From NCBI GenBank assembly GCA_040880285.1, contig JBBDIT010000067.1:1-64000 (forward strand): 64,000 nt of DNA, given 5' to 3'. The position numbers were made by a program, and so were the translations under genes. The DNA comes from JANQJA01 sp040880285. GTDB taxonomy: Bacteria > Pseudomonadota > Gammaproteobacteria > Pseudomonadales > Azotimanducaceae. Under the pieces are notes generated by a model. That model was not told the origin of the DNA and did not search any database. It saw only the letters and a list, made by a program, of their open reading frames with translations. Shown in pieces: positions 1 to 8,235 of this stretch (positions are counted from its first letter, which is position 1; each line of letters starts with the position of its first letter).

Positions 1-1491
1 CTCGCACCACCCAAAATCCTCGACTACGAGACCTTCGCTTCATTCCTCGCCGACAATGCAGAACGCGAGGACCGCATCGGTGACCTGGAGAACGAACTCA
101 TCCGCATCGCCGGTCTCACCAACGCCATGGACTACTACTTTATTAAGCTACTGGCCGATTTCGATGAATCGGAAGCCTGGATGGTCGATGGAGTAAAGTC
201 CCTGCCCCACTGGCTCAACTGGCGGATCGGTTTGGGCAGCATGATGGCAAGGGAGAAAGTGCGGGTCGCTCGCGCACTTCGCGACCTGCCCCAAATCGAT
301 GAAGCATTCAGAACGGGTGAGATCAGCTATTCCAAGGTCAGGGCAATCACGCGGGCAGCAAGACCCGAAAACGAAGAGTACCTGCTCATGATCGCCAAGA
401 GCGGTACCGCGCGCCATGTGGAACTGCTGGTGCAGCGTTATCGACGATGTAAAGAGTATGAGGCCCTCATGGAAAGCGAGAATGCCTGGAAGGCATCTTG
501 CACCTATCTCGACTGGTACCAGGATGAAGCCGGCATGTACGTCTTCAACGGCCGGCTACCCGCTGAGGAAGGTGAGATGGTGGCGAAGGCGCTTGACCAG
601 ATGCGCGATCAAATGCTGCAAGCGCGCAAGGAAGAACAGATCTCAAGTAAAATTCATGATGAAGGCAAGGAACATGAGCGGGAGTGCAATAATGTTTCAG
701 CTGAAACACCAATGCCTCGGCCGCCGTTTCACGACACCACGTTCACCGACAAATTCGGATTAACGAATGCATCCGCACTCAATCGAATCTGCGAACATTT
801 CCTGTCAAGTTCCAAAACGAACGAGATGTCGTCCTCCACACGCAATCATCTCGTCATCCACGTCAATGCCAATGAGGCGAACATCGAACACAAGATCGCG
901 GGTGGGCCGGCATGCTATCTGGAGCAAGGTCGATTCCTGGCACCGGAGGTCGCGCGACGTCTCGCTTGCGATGCAAAAGTCACGACCGTACTTGAAGATG
1001 ATGACGGCACTGTGCTGAACATCGGGCGTAAGTCGCGGGTCGTTCCACCGCAAATGGCGCTGGCACTTGATATCCGGGACAAGGGATGCCGCTTCCCGAG
1101 TTGTTACCAACAAAGGTGGACCGAGTCGCACCACATCCAAAGTTGGGCCGATGGCGGTGATACTTCAATGGATAACCTGATCACCCTGTGCCGTTATCAC
1201 CATACGTTACTTCACGACGGCAAGTACCGTATTGAGAAATGCGAGGGCGATGGCGACGACAATCAAGGCGTCAAGTTTATCGGGCCCAAAGGCGAAGAGA
1301 TCGTCCGCGCACTGGATCCGCAATTTCCCGGTACAGTCGACCCGAAAGAGAGCATTTTGATAGCAGATGAATTTCATCGAAAGCGAGGGATCGAAATAGA
1401 CCATCAAACCGCCGACTCAAAATGGGACGGCGGTCCGATGGACTGGGACTTCGCGATCGAGAGCATGTTCTCTCTGGAGAGCAATCCCTAG
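1..1491 (+). CDS. DUF222/13E12-type HNH endonuclease, 5' end cut by window edge
   Basis: The frame is open from base 1, so the true start lies upstream; an internal ATG at 127 is not the likely start because the preceding codons read as the same helical protein. The long N-terminal part resembles DUF222 (13E12 repeat) proteins. The C-terminal part, encoded at about 1078-1240, is an HNH nuclease: CRFPSC, then SHHI, then LCRYHHTLLH, which supply the zinc-binding Cys/His residues and the catalytic His. Family members are multicopy HNH proteins of uncertain role, sometimes tied to mobile DNA. An acidic tail of about 80 residues follows the HNH domain. Domain assignment is firm; biological role is unknown. 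Confidence 0.85.
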   Translation, partial: LAPPKILDYETFASFLADNAEREDRIGDLENELIRIAGLTNAMDYYFIKLLADFDESEAWMVDGVKSLPHWLNWRIGLGSMMAREKVRVARALRDLPQIDEAFRTGEISYSKVRAITRAARPENEEYLLMIAKSGTARHVELLVQRYRRCKEYEALMESENAWKASCTYLDWYQDEAGMYVFNGRLPAEEGEMVAKALDQMRDQMLQARKEEQISSKIHDEGKEHERECNNVSAETPMPRPPFHDTTFTDKFGLTNASALNRICEHFLSSSKTNEMSSSTRNHLVIHVNANEANIEHKIAGGPACYLEQGRFLAPEVARRLACDAKVTTVLEDDDGTVLNIGRKSRVVPPQMALALDIRDKGCRFPSCYQQRWTESHHIQSWADGGDTSMDNLITLCRYHHTLLHDGKYRIEKCEGDGDDNQGVKFIGPKGEEIVRALDPQFPGTVDPKESILIADEFHRKRGIEIDHQTADSKWDGGPMDWDFAIESMFSLESNP

Positions 1492-1642
1492 AAGACCTGT
1501 GAGCCCTCAATCACCCCCCCATATAGCCGTGAAGTTGGTTTGCGTATGGACCTCGATGATGCTGACCTTGAGATGGCCGAAACCTACCCGCTGTCGCGAT
1601 GAACGCGACCCGGGCATGAAGCAGGGGTTCTAAGCAGGGTCG

Positions 1643-1840
1643 TCAGGCCGCCTCGCCTTCGATACTGTAGGTGGTGAAGCGCTCGCCATTGGTGATGTTG
1701 TAAATCTGGATCTGTTCAAACTCGCGCAATCCCGTCAGTTCAAGCAGGTGCTGATCGATGGCGCAGGAGCCATCGTAGTCGAGTTCCGCATGAGTGACAT
1801 GTGCCTGGTGGAGTTTGGCCTTGAGGAAAATGGATTGCAT
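1643..1840 (-). pseudogene. panD: Truncated aspartate 1-decarboxylase (panD remnant)
   Basis: From the ATG at 1840 the 65 residues match the front half of pyruvoyl-dependent aspartate decarboxylase (beta-alanine for pantothenate): KLHQAHVTHAELDYDGSCAIDQ carries the Gly24-Ser25 self-cleavage site, and NITNGERFTTYSIEGEA carries the active-site Arg/Thr/Tyr. The family is about 120-130 residues, but here a stop follows GEAA. None of the three frames over the next 120 bases restores the expected back half with its NGAAA-type motif. So the gene seems cut off by deletion or rearrangement rather than by a single frameshift. An upstream in-frame start at 1915 would only add a non-homologous leader made of repeats. 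Confidence 0.7.
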
Positions 1841-1851
1841 TGGGTGTCCTG

Positions 1852-1890
1852 CCCTGTGGTACTGCTCTGTAGTACCGCTCTGTGGTACTT
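1852..1890. repeat. Three imperfect 13-base tandem copies upstream of panD remnant
   Basis: Copies lie at 1852-1864, 1865-1877 and 1878-1890, unit roughly CTCTGTGGTACTG. They sit 12-50 bases upstream of the panD ATG at 1840, where a promoter or operator would be. They may be an iterated operator or only slippage products. Confidence 0.6.
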
Positions 1891-1997
1891 CTGAATAAGC
1901 GTGCAGTATAGTCACTTCACTGCCAGATAAAAGGCAGTGATAACCACCGCAATGATTTCTTCATCAATCGCGGTACCGGGGCAGGCAGGCGAGAAAA

Positions 1998-2825
1998 TCA
2001 GGCCCCGGATCTGCTTTCTTTTGCTACCAGTGACTTTGCGGTTACCGGTCCATGCAACATAAATGCGGCAATGGCCTCGCTGACGCCATCGGGTTCATGG
2101 ATCGCGACTTCATGGCCGGCGCGGGAAAATACATGCAGGCTCGCATTGGGCAAGCACATGAAGTCGTTCAGGTTCGCTTGCAGGAGACCATCCACGGCTC
2201 CTGCCAGCATCAAGGTCGGGACGTTGATCGACGGCAGCGCGTCTTCGAGCCGAAGAGCCGCCATTGTTTCGGCACCATCCAGCAGATGCCGCTCGGAGAT
2301 CCGTAACAAATGATCAGTCCGCCGCTCGAACCATTGGTCAGTTTGAACGTCAGGCCGGAATCGGGTTGCTCGCATGGTATTGAGAAAGAATTCACGGTCA
2401 CCGCGCCCACGCGCGTCGACGCGTTGCTGCAAGAGTTCGTGGTTTGGCCCTGGTATGCCGCCACTGGGAATCGGTGCCATCAGGATCAGCTTGTTGAGAC
2501 GATGGGCGTATTGCGCGGCCAGCACATAACCCACGCCACCACCCATGCTGTGGCCGCCATAAGAGAACTGTTGGATACCCAGATGGTCAACCAGGCCTAT
2601 GACATCCTCGGCATACTGGGCCAACGAATAGCCGTCTTCGGTATCTTCACTTTCACCCGCACCACGGCATTCCATCAATATCACTTGAAAGCGATCCTGT
2701 AATCGCTCGGCGATAGGCATCCAGTTGTCCCTTGATGCCGTGTAGCCGTGATGCAGCAGCAGAGGTTCGCCCTTGCCCATGACGTCGTACCAGAGTCGGG
2801 CGTTATTGATTGTCGCGTGTGGCAT
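1998..2825 (-). CDS. Alpha/beta-fold hydrolase
   Basis: A 275-residue single-domain alpha/beta hydrolase, taking the ATG at 2825 (MPHATINN); the frame runs open to 2900 but the added residues are not family-like. An HHG oxyanion motif is followed by the nucleophile elbow GHSMGGG (Ser about 93), then the acid in AGAVDGLL and the catalytic His in AGHEVAIHEP. This is the usual order of the lipase/esterase/haloperoxidase-like superfamily. There is no signal peptide, so it is cytosolic. The substrate cannot be told from sequence and the neighbours give no pathway hint. Confidence 0.85.
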   Translation of the reverse strand: MPHATINNARLWYDVMGKGEPLLLHHGYTASRDNWMPIAERLQDRFQVILMECRGAGESEDTEDGYSLAQYAEDVIGLVDHLGIQQFSYGGHSMGGGVGYVLAAQYAHRLNKLILMAPIPSGGIPGPNHELLQQRVDARGRGDREFFLNTMRATRFRPDVQTDQWFERRTDHLLRISERHLLDGAETMAALRLEDALPSINVPTLMLAGAVDGLLQANLNDFMCLPNASLHVFSRAGHEVAIHEPDGVSEAIAAFMLHGPVTAKSLVAKESRSGA

Positions 2826-2904
2826 TACGAATTCCAGCTTAGGTTGAAAAAGCCATCTAACACCAGAGCGGGTGTCGACGGCAACCGTGGCAGAACGCAA
2901 CTAT

Positions 2905-2943
2905 GTTGAGGGCCGGAGTTGAGGGCCGGAGTTGAGGGCCGGA
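2905..2943. repeat. 13-base perfect tandem repeat, three copies
   Basis: GTTGAGGGCCGGA occurs three times without a break (2905-2917, 2918-2930, 2931-2943), in the gap between the DUF4124-like gene and the hydrolase. Part of a window-wide pattern of short duplications at gene edges. Confidence 0.9.
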
Positions 2944-2977
2944 TTGCCGGATTGAACACAACCGATGCTTTACATCC

Positions 2978-3427
2978 CTAGTCCTTCCCAACCGCTTTAT
3001 CAACACTGGCTTTTCTCGTGTCGATCGTTTCCTGCAGATTATTGGCTGCCTCCATCATCTCGGCAATTTTCTCTGGCGCAACACTGGTTAATCCGTCAGG
3101 AATCGTTGAATAGGCTTTGGATTCAAGTCGGCGTTTACTCTTGAGAGTGCTCGCGGTGACCGCTGGGATGATGTTGATATCACCGTCTACTTCCATGGTC
3201 TCAACGCCATCGACCTCAACCGGTTCGTTTGAGAAGTGCCAGACACCGTCCTCGTCCTGCCATTTGTATATGGTGACGGTTTCTGGATGTTGTTGCCCAA
3301 TCTCAACTTTGTCAGTCGTGGGCATGAAATCGCTGGCGGTCAAAAACGGTTCATCGTTCGGTCCCTTGAGAAAAAAGAGGCCAATGCCAGCGAGGATCAC
3401 AAACAAAACCAGGATTTTGACGACCAT
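2978..3427 (-). CDS. DUF4124-like envelope protein
   Basis: 149 residues. The N-terminus is one hydrophobic helix (VVKILVLFVILAGIGLFFL), which looks like a membrane anchor or uncleaved signal. It is followed by a short domain with YKWQDEDGVWHFSNEP, the pattern of DUF4124 domains (Y/W-rich beta strand, DxxG, W/YHFSN/D). The C-terminal third is helical and charged. DUF4124 proteins are common periplasmic or anchored proteins of Proteobacteria with no settled function. It stands alone, divergent from yheS with 170 bases between. Confidence 0.65.
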   Translation of the reverse strand: MVVKILVLFVILAGIGLFFLKGPNDEPFLTASDFMPTTDKVEIGQQHPETVTIYKWQDEDGVWHFSNEPVEVDGVETMEVDGDINIIPAVTASTLKSKRRLESKAYSTIPDGLTSVAPEKIAEMMEAANNLQETIDTRKASVDKAVGKD

Positions 3428-3598
3428 GAGTGGGCCCGTGTGATTAGCGATTTGCCGTCAATTAACTCGCGAGCGTCGGCTCAAGTCAAGCGACGCCTGG
3501 ATCGGGTCGTGTTTCCGCTTGAATTGACTGGCTTCGTGTGAACAGGGCGCCCTGGCTGTTACAATGCGCCCCCCGGTTTTCTGCAGTTTGCTCACATC

Positions 3599-5515
3599 AT
3601 GCTCAGCCTGATCAACATCGCCCTGCGGCGCGGCACCGAACTGCTGTTTGAGGATGTCTCGTTCACCATCAACCAGGGACGCAAGGTGGGCTTGATCGGT
3701 GCCAATGGCGCCGGCAAGACCAGCCTGTTCAAAATGATTACCGGCGAGCTGGATAGTGATCGTGGCGAGATCGACTACCCGGTTGGCACTCGTATTGTGC
3801 ATCTGGAACAGGAGGTGCCAGCCAGCGACCAACAGGCGATTGACTATGTGCTGGGTGGTGACGAGCGTTTGACGGCCATTGAAGATGCGCTGGCAGAGGT
3901 TGAGCGTACTGAGCAGTACGAGCAGATTGCAGAGCTGCACGACCAGCTTGCCGGAATCGATGGTTACACTGCCCGTGCACGGGCAGAACAGTTGATGGTG
4001 GGCCTCGGATTTTTTGAGCATGAATTTACCCAGCCGCTTGCAGCCTTTTCCGGTGGCTGGCGCATCCGACTGAATCTGGCGCGCACGCTGATGGCGCCGT
4101 CCGACCTGTTGCTGCTGGATGAGCCCACCAACCACCTGGATCTGGATGCGATCCTGTGGCTGTCTGACTGGATCAAGAAATATCAAGGCACAATGTTATT
4201 GATATCCCATGACCGTGAATTCCTGGATGAAACCGTGGACAGCATTGCGTACCTGTACCGAAAGCGTATTGAACTGTTCAACGGTAATTATTCCCGCTTC
4301 GAACGCGTGAAAGCAGAGCGGCTCGCTGAACAACAAAGCAACTATGAAAAGCAGCAACGCGAAGTCAGGCATATGCAGGACTTTGTGCGCCGGTTCCGGT
4401 TTAAGGCCAGCAAGGCACGACAGGCGCAGAGCCGGATCAAGGCATTGGAGCGGATGGAATTGATTGCGCCAGCGCACGTTGATTCACCGTTCCACTTTAA
4501 AATTCCAGCGTCGAACAGAGTCTCAACGCCGCTATTGTCGCTGGACCAGGCTGACCTGGGTTACGGCGATGTGACCGTGCTAAAAAATGTGCGTTTTAGC
4601 CTGGAGCCGGGTGATCGCTTCGGGCTGCTCGGTCACAATGGCGCGGGCAAGTCGACGTTGGTGAAAACCCTGCGTGGTGAGTTGCCGTTACTGTCCGGCA
4701 AACGGCAGGAGGGGCTCAACCTGGAAGTCGGGTATTTTTCCCAACATCAGGTCGATGAACTGGACCTTGCCGGCACGGCTATCGGTCATATCGCGAAACT
4801 GGACGACAAGTTGTCGGAACAAATGATCCGGACCTTTCTGGGCGGCTTCGATTTTCACGGTGACAAGGTCAGGGCACCGGTACATACATTTTCTGGCGGT
4901 GAAAAAGCGCGTCTGGCGCTGGCGGTGGTGGCCTTTAGCAAACCGAATTTGTTACTCATGGATGAACCGACCAATCACCTGGACATGGAGATGCGACAGG
5001 CCCTGACCGTGGCGCTGCAGGATTTTGACGGTGCCATTGTATTGATCTCTCACGACCGGCATCTGCTTGCCAACACCGTGGATGACTTCTTCCTGGTACA
5101 CGATGGCCGCGTTGACCTCTTCAAGGGTGACCTTGAGGACTATCGCAAGCAATTATTTGGCGAATCGCGCTTACCGCCAAGGCAACAGACAGGATTTGAT
5201 GCCGGATCGGCGAAGTCGGAGTCGGGGCCTGGCGCAGCTGAAAAAAGGCCAACTCCAAAATTGAACCATCGCGAAGCAAAGCAGATCAGGACCCGACTTG
5301 GCACGATTGAGAAACGTTTGGAGAGGCTCCAGCGCAAGTTGGCAGAAGTCGATACCGCACTCGCGGACCCGGCGAATTATGCCGAAGACAGTGATCGGGA
5401 ATTGCATTCGCTACTACGGGACCAGGCCTTGCTCAAGGAAGAAATTGCGGGTCTCGAAGAAGACTGGCTGGCAAAGACGGAGGCCCTGGAAGAAACCAAC
5501 ACCCAGGTTCCCTAA
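3599..5515 (+). CDS. yheS: ABC-F ribosome-associated ATPase, YheS type
   Basis: 638 residues, the length of E. coli YheS. Two ABC domains lie on one chain with no membrane segments: Walker A GANGAGKT (about 34-41), signature FSGGW, Walker B LLLLDEPTNHLDLD, then the interdomain linker with KASKARQAQSRIKALERM, second Walker A GHNGAGKS, signature FSGGEKAR and second DEPTNHLDM. A charged coiled C-terminal tail (KRLERLQRKLAEVD) is typical of the subfamily. ABC-F proteins bind the ribosomal E site and help stalled translation. The ATG at 3599 gives the family's normal N-terminus. It is convergent with dsbB, 9 bases apart. Confidence 0.93.
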   Translation: MLSLINIALRRGTELLFEDVSFTINQGRKVGLIGANGAGKTSLFKMITGELDSDRGEIDYPVGTRIVHLEQEVPASDQQAIDYVLGGDERLTAIEDALAEVERTEQYEQIAELHDQLAGIDGYTARARAEQLMVGLGFFEHEFTQPLAAFSGGWRIRLNLARTLMAPSDLLLLDEPTNHLDLDAILWLSDWIKKYQGTMLLISHDREFLDETVDSIAYLYRKRIELFNGNYSRFERVKAERLAEQQSNYEKQQREVRHMQDFVRRFRFKASKARQAQSRIKALERMELIAPAHVDSPFHFKIPASNRVSTPLLSLDQADLGYGDVTVLKNVRFSLEPGDRFGLLGHNGAGKSTLVKTLRGELPLLSGKRQEGLNLEVGYFSQHQVDELDLAGTAIGHIAKLDDKLSEQMIRTFLGGFDFHGDKVRAPVHTFSGGEKARLALAVVAFSKPNLLLMDEPTNHLDMEMRQALTVALQDFDGAIVLISHDRHLLANTVDDFFLVHDGRVDLFKGDLEDYRKQLFGESRLPPRQQTGFDAGSAKSESGPGAAEKRPTPKLNHREAKQIRTRLGTIEKRLERLQRKLAEVDTALADPANYAEDSDRELHSLLRDQALLKEEIAGLEEDWLAKTEALEETNTQVP

Positions 5516-5524
5516 CGAGGAAAA

Positions 5525-6031
5525 TCAGCTGGATTGAGCCCGCTTCGGTCTTACGATCTGGAAAATTCCGATGGCAGCAAGGCCTATAAAACCCACCAGC
5601 GTCCAACCAGGGATGCTTAAGCCCAGGAATGTCCACTGCACCTCAGCGCAACTACCGTCGCCAGACAGCACCATGTTGATGACCTCGGTCAGGGGGAAGA
5701 CATCCAATAGATAGTCGAGGCTGGGACCACACGCGGGTACCTGGTCTTCCGGCAGGCTTTGCAGCCAGAGTTGACGGATGGCAATGCCACCACCGATCAC
5801 TGCACTCAACGTAACCAGGCCTCCATAGATTTTTATTCCCAATTGCCGCGGATTATGCAGCGCAGCGATGAGCGCAATCGTGCCCGCGACAATCACGAAC
5901 ACGCGCTGGAAAATACATAAAGGACAAGGTTCAAGCCCCATTGCGTGTTCCATGTAGAGCGCTGCGGCCATCGCCCCGACACAGCCGACGGCCAGGAGAA
6001 AGTAGATGATTCTGGAATCAGGTAGCGCCAT
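5525..6031 (-). CDS. dsbB: Disulfide bond formation protein B
   Basis: 168 residues with four hydrophobic segments. Two periplasmic cysteine pairs are present: CPLC (C36/C39) in the first loop and C101/C128 (PACGP, GSCAEV) in the second. This is the DsbB layout, which reoxidises DsbA and passes electrons to quinone in the inner membrane; the conserved FQR follows CPLC. It is the last gene of a leftward run after acpH (6 bases apart), a grouping more likely due to co-transcription than shared function. Confidence 0.93.
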   Translation of the reverse strand: MALPDSRIIYFLLAVGCVGAMAAALYMEHAMGLEPCPLCIFQRVFVIVAGTIALIAALHNPRQLGIKIYGGLVTLSAVIGGGIAIRQLWLQSLPEDQVPACGPSLDYLLDVFPLTEVINMVLSGDGSCAEVQWTFLGLSIPGWTLVGFIGLAAIGIFQIVRPKRAQSS

Positions 6032-6037
6032 GGTGAT

Positions 6038-6625
6038 CTAGTCCTGTTCAAGCTGCCAGCATTTACAAAAGCTTAACAGCTCTGGAAAGAAGACGGTGAA
6101 ATCTTCGTACAGCGCTGCCTCATGATTTTTGAATTGGTCGAATGCAAGATGCAACGGATTGTTTCGTTTGAGTCGTGTGCCGATATGAGTCAGGGAGCGG
6201 TTCACAAAGACGTCCCGGCCATAATTTTCAAGGGAGCGGGATGCCGCCATGTGTTCGGCCATCCGTCGGGCGTCGGTGGGCAGCAGTTGCGTCTCTTCTT
6301 CCAGCGCACCGAAAACGACATCACAAAATTCTGTCAGCGCGTCGTCGTTGAATGTCTGCCAGCGCTTTGCCAGAAAGTGGTCATAGATCACATCGACCAT
6401 GATGGGTCCATAACGGCGGAACCCGGGGGCGAAGCGTGTGACACTTCTTTTGATGATCCGGTGCTGGTCGGCAAAGGCATCGACCGCGCGATGCAATCGA
6501 ATGCCGCGTTCGATGCGTTCGGGATAGGCACCATTCAGTCGCCCCTTGACGAAGTCACCCAAAAATCCGCCCACAATTAATGCCGGGTCTGGGTGGGAGA
6601 CCTTGAAATGGGCGAGATGATTCAC
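6038..6625 (-). CDS. acpH: Acyl carrier protein phosphodiesterase
   Basis: 195 residues of the DUF479/AcpH family, which removes the 4'-phosphopantetheine arm from holo-ACP. Recognisable are MNHLAHF at the N-terminus, GGFLGDFVKG, GIRLHRAVDAFADQH (metal-binding His/Asp, HD-like) and DVIYDHFLA. Its ATG overlaps the gshA stop by four bases (ATGA), so the two are probably translationally coupled. Length and motifs match E. coli AcpH, so the family call is firm. Confidence 0.9.
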   Translation of the reverse strand: MNHLAHFKVSHPDPALIVGGFLGDFVKGRLNGAYPERIERGIRLHRAVDAFADQHRIIKRSVTRFAPGFRRYGPIMVDVIYDHFLAKRWQTFNDDALTEFCDVVFGALEEETQLLPTDARRMAEHMAASRSLENYGRDVFVNRSLTHIGTRLKRNNPLHLAFDQFKNHEAALYEDFTVFFPELLSFCKCWQLEQD

Positions 6626-8208
6626 AAAAGGTCCTTGTAACCGGCGTTCAATTCCGCGAGATACCGATCAAAGTTACCGTCATCGGTTTCTTCAATCTGT
6701 TTTTGCTCGAGGATCGAGGTGGTGGCGAGTTCCTTGAAGTACTCCAGTCGGTCTTTTGGCAAAGTGTCTGTCCTGAAATCATCACGATGGGCCAATGCCT
6801 TGTTCATGGCAAAACGAAAGAAAGGGATCGACCCGGACCTCATGTCAGCGAGTATGCGACCACTGGGGGTCGCTTGCTCGTCTTCGAGTTTGAGGCGCTG
6901 GGATTCGAGGCTTTCCGAATATTGATTACCACCATGCAGATTGTCCATGGTTTTCGCTATCGCCTGCATGGAGTCAATGACCTCGAGTCCCCAGTCTTTC
7001 AGGGTGCGCGCTGATCCGCCATCATCGAGCGTCGTATCCGGTTGCCGGCCACGCCAGACGACGGTCTGGACATTGTCGTTAACTGCCTTGCACAGGGCAT
7101 CATCGTGCTCGGGACTGTCTGTCAATAGACAGTACACGAGCAACATGTCCAGAAATCGAATTTCGGTGGCATCAATCCCGAGGGGCAAATACGGATTGAC
7201 GTCCAGCAAGCGGATTTCAAGATATTCGACTCCGCCTTCCAGCAGCACTTTCAGGAAGTTTGCCCCTTTAGGTGGCACACGCTTGGCGCGAATGGTGGTG
7301 TAGAACTCGGCTTCAGATTGCAGGATGTTGGCATTGACTTGCAGGTATTCATCCTCGTTCTTGAGACCGATCCTTGTGTAGTCGTCATGGGGTGTGGTGA
7401 TGGCCTTTGCCAAAGACCTCACGTAATTGTCGAGGCTGTTGTAACAGATATCAATCAGACCACTCTGGGCATCACTCTGGTAACCCAGGTTGCTACTGCG
7501 CAGTGAAGTCGCACCCCTGGCATACAGGCTGCCTTCATCAAATCGATCCAGCTGATGCGCTCGACCCTTCACAAATGAATTGCACACCGCCGGGGAAGCG
7601 CCAAACAGGTAAACCGGTAGCCATGACAACCTGCGAAAATTACGCATCAAATCAAAATAGCGCCGTGAAATATAGTCCGCACCCGGTGATTTGGCGTCGC
7701 CTCCCTGTTCTTCCACTTCTGAGAGCGCCTGCCAGAGGGTATCGGAAAACGAAAAGTTGTAATGTACGGCGCAGATGGTTTGCATCGCACGACCATAGCG
7801 ATTACCCAAACCATTGCGATAGGTAGTCTTCAGCCGTCCCAGATTTGACGGTCCATACTGCGCCAGTGGGATATCGTTATCACCAGCGAGAACACAGGGC
7901 ATGCTGGCGCACCAAAGGATTTCGTCTTCAAGGCCCTGGGTTACGAACTGGTGAATTTCCGATAAGTACTCAAGGGTTGCATCGATGCAATTGCTGACAG
8001 GCGTAATCAATTCCAGTTGTGCTTCAGAGAAGTCAGTGGTGATGGACGGATGGCAGAGTTTGGAACCCAGAAATTCCGGGTGCGTTGTTCGTGCAAGGCT
8101 ACCTGTGTCGTCAACCCGCAACGCCTCGCGTTCGATGCCACGATTAAAAATCAGGGCATGTTGGTCTGCCGCGAGAGCGCGAAGTTTGTCACTGAATTGT
8201 ACAGCCAT
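6622..8208 (-). CDS. gshA: Glutamate-cysteine ligase
   Basis: 528 residues, close to E. coli GshA (518), the gammaproteobacterial type 1 family that makes gamma-glutamylcysteine, the first step of glutathione synthesis. Family landmarks: FNRGIEREALRV near the start, HPSITTDFSEAQLELITP, HYNFSF, YLFGASPAVCNSF, and VEYLEIRLLDVNP. Spacing to pckA upstream is 27 bases and it overlaps acpH by four, suggesting a leftward operon. A gamma-glutamyltransferase lies 10 kb away, so glutathione may be both made and turned over in this organism. Confidence 0.95.
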   Translation of the reverse strand: MAVQFSDKLRALAADQHALIFNRGIEREALRVDDTGSLARTTHPEFLGSKLCHPSITTDFSEAQLELITPVSNCIDATLEYLSEIHQFVTQGLEDEILWCASMPCVLAGDNDIPLAQYGPSNLGRLKTTYRNGLGNRYGRAMQTICAVHYNFSFSDTLWQALSEVEEQGGDAKSPGADYISRRYFDLMRNFRRLSWLPVYLFGASPAVCNSFVKGRAHQLDRFDEGSLYARGATSLRSSNLGYQSDAQSGLIDICYNSLDNYVRSLAKAITTPHDDYTRIGLKNEDEYLQVNANILQSEAEFYTTIRAKRVPPKGANFLKVLLEGGVEYLEIRLLDVNPYLPLGIDATEIRFLDMLLVYCLLTDSPEHDDALCKAVNDNVQTVVWRGRQPDTTLDDGGSARTLKDWGLEVIDSMQAIAKTMDNLHGGNQYSESLESQRLKLEDEQATPSGRILADMRSGSIPFFRFAMNKALAHRDDFRTDTLPKDRLEYFKELATTSILEQKQIEETDDGNFDRYLAELNAGYKDLL

Positions 8209-8235
8209 AAGGCGGTCCAGGTTGTGTGGCTGGCG

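Noticed and set aside
3458..4186. 242-residue frame on the minus strand inside yheS
   Set aside because: It mirrors the coding frame of yheS and has no ribosome site; the yheS frame carries every ABC-F motif.
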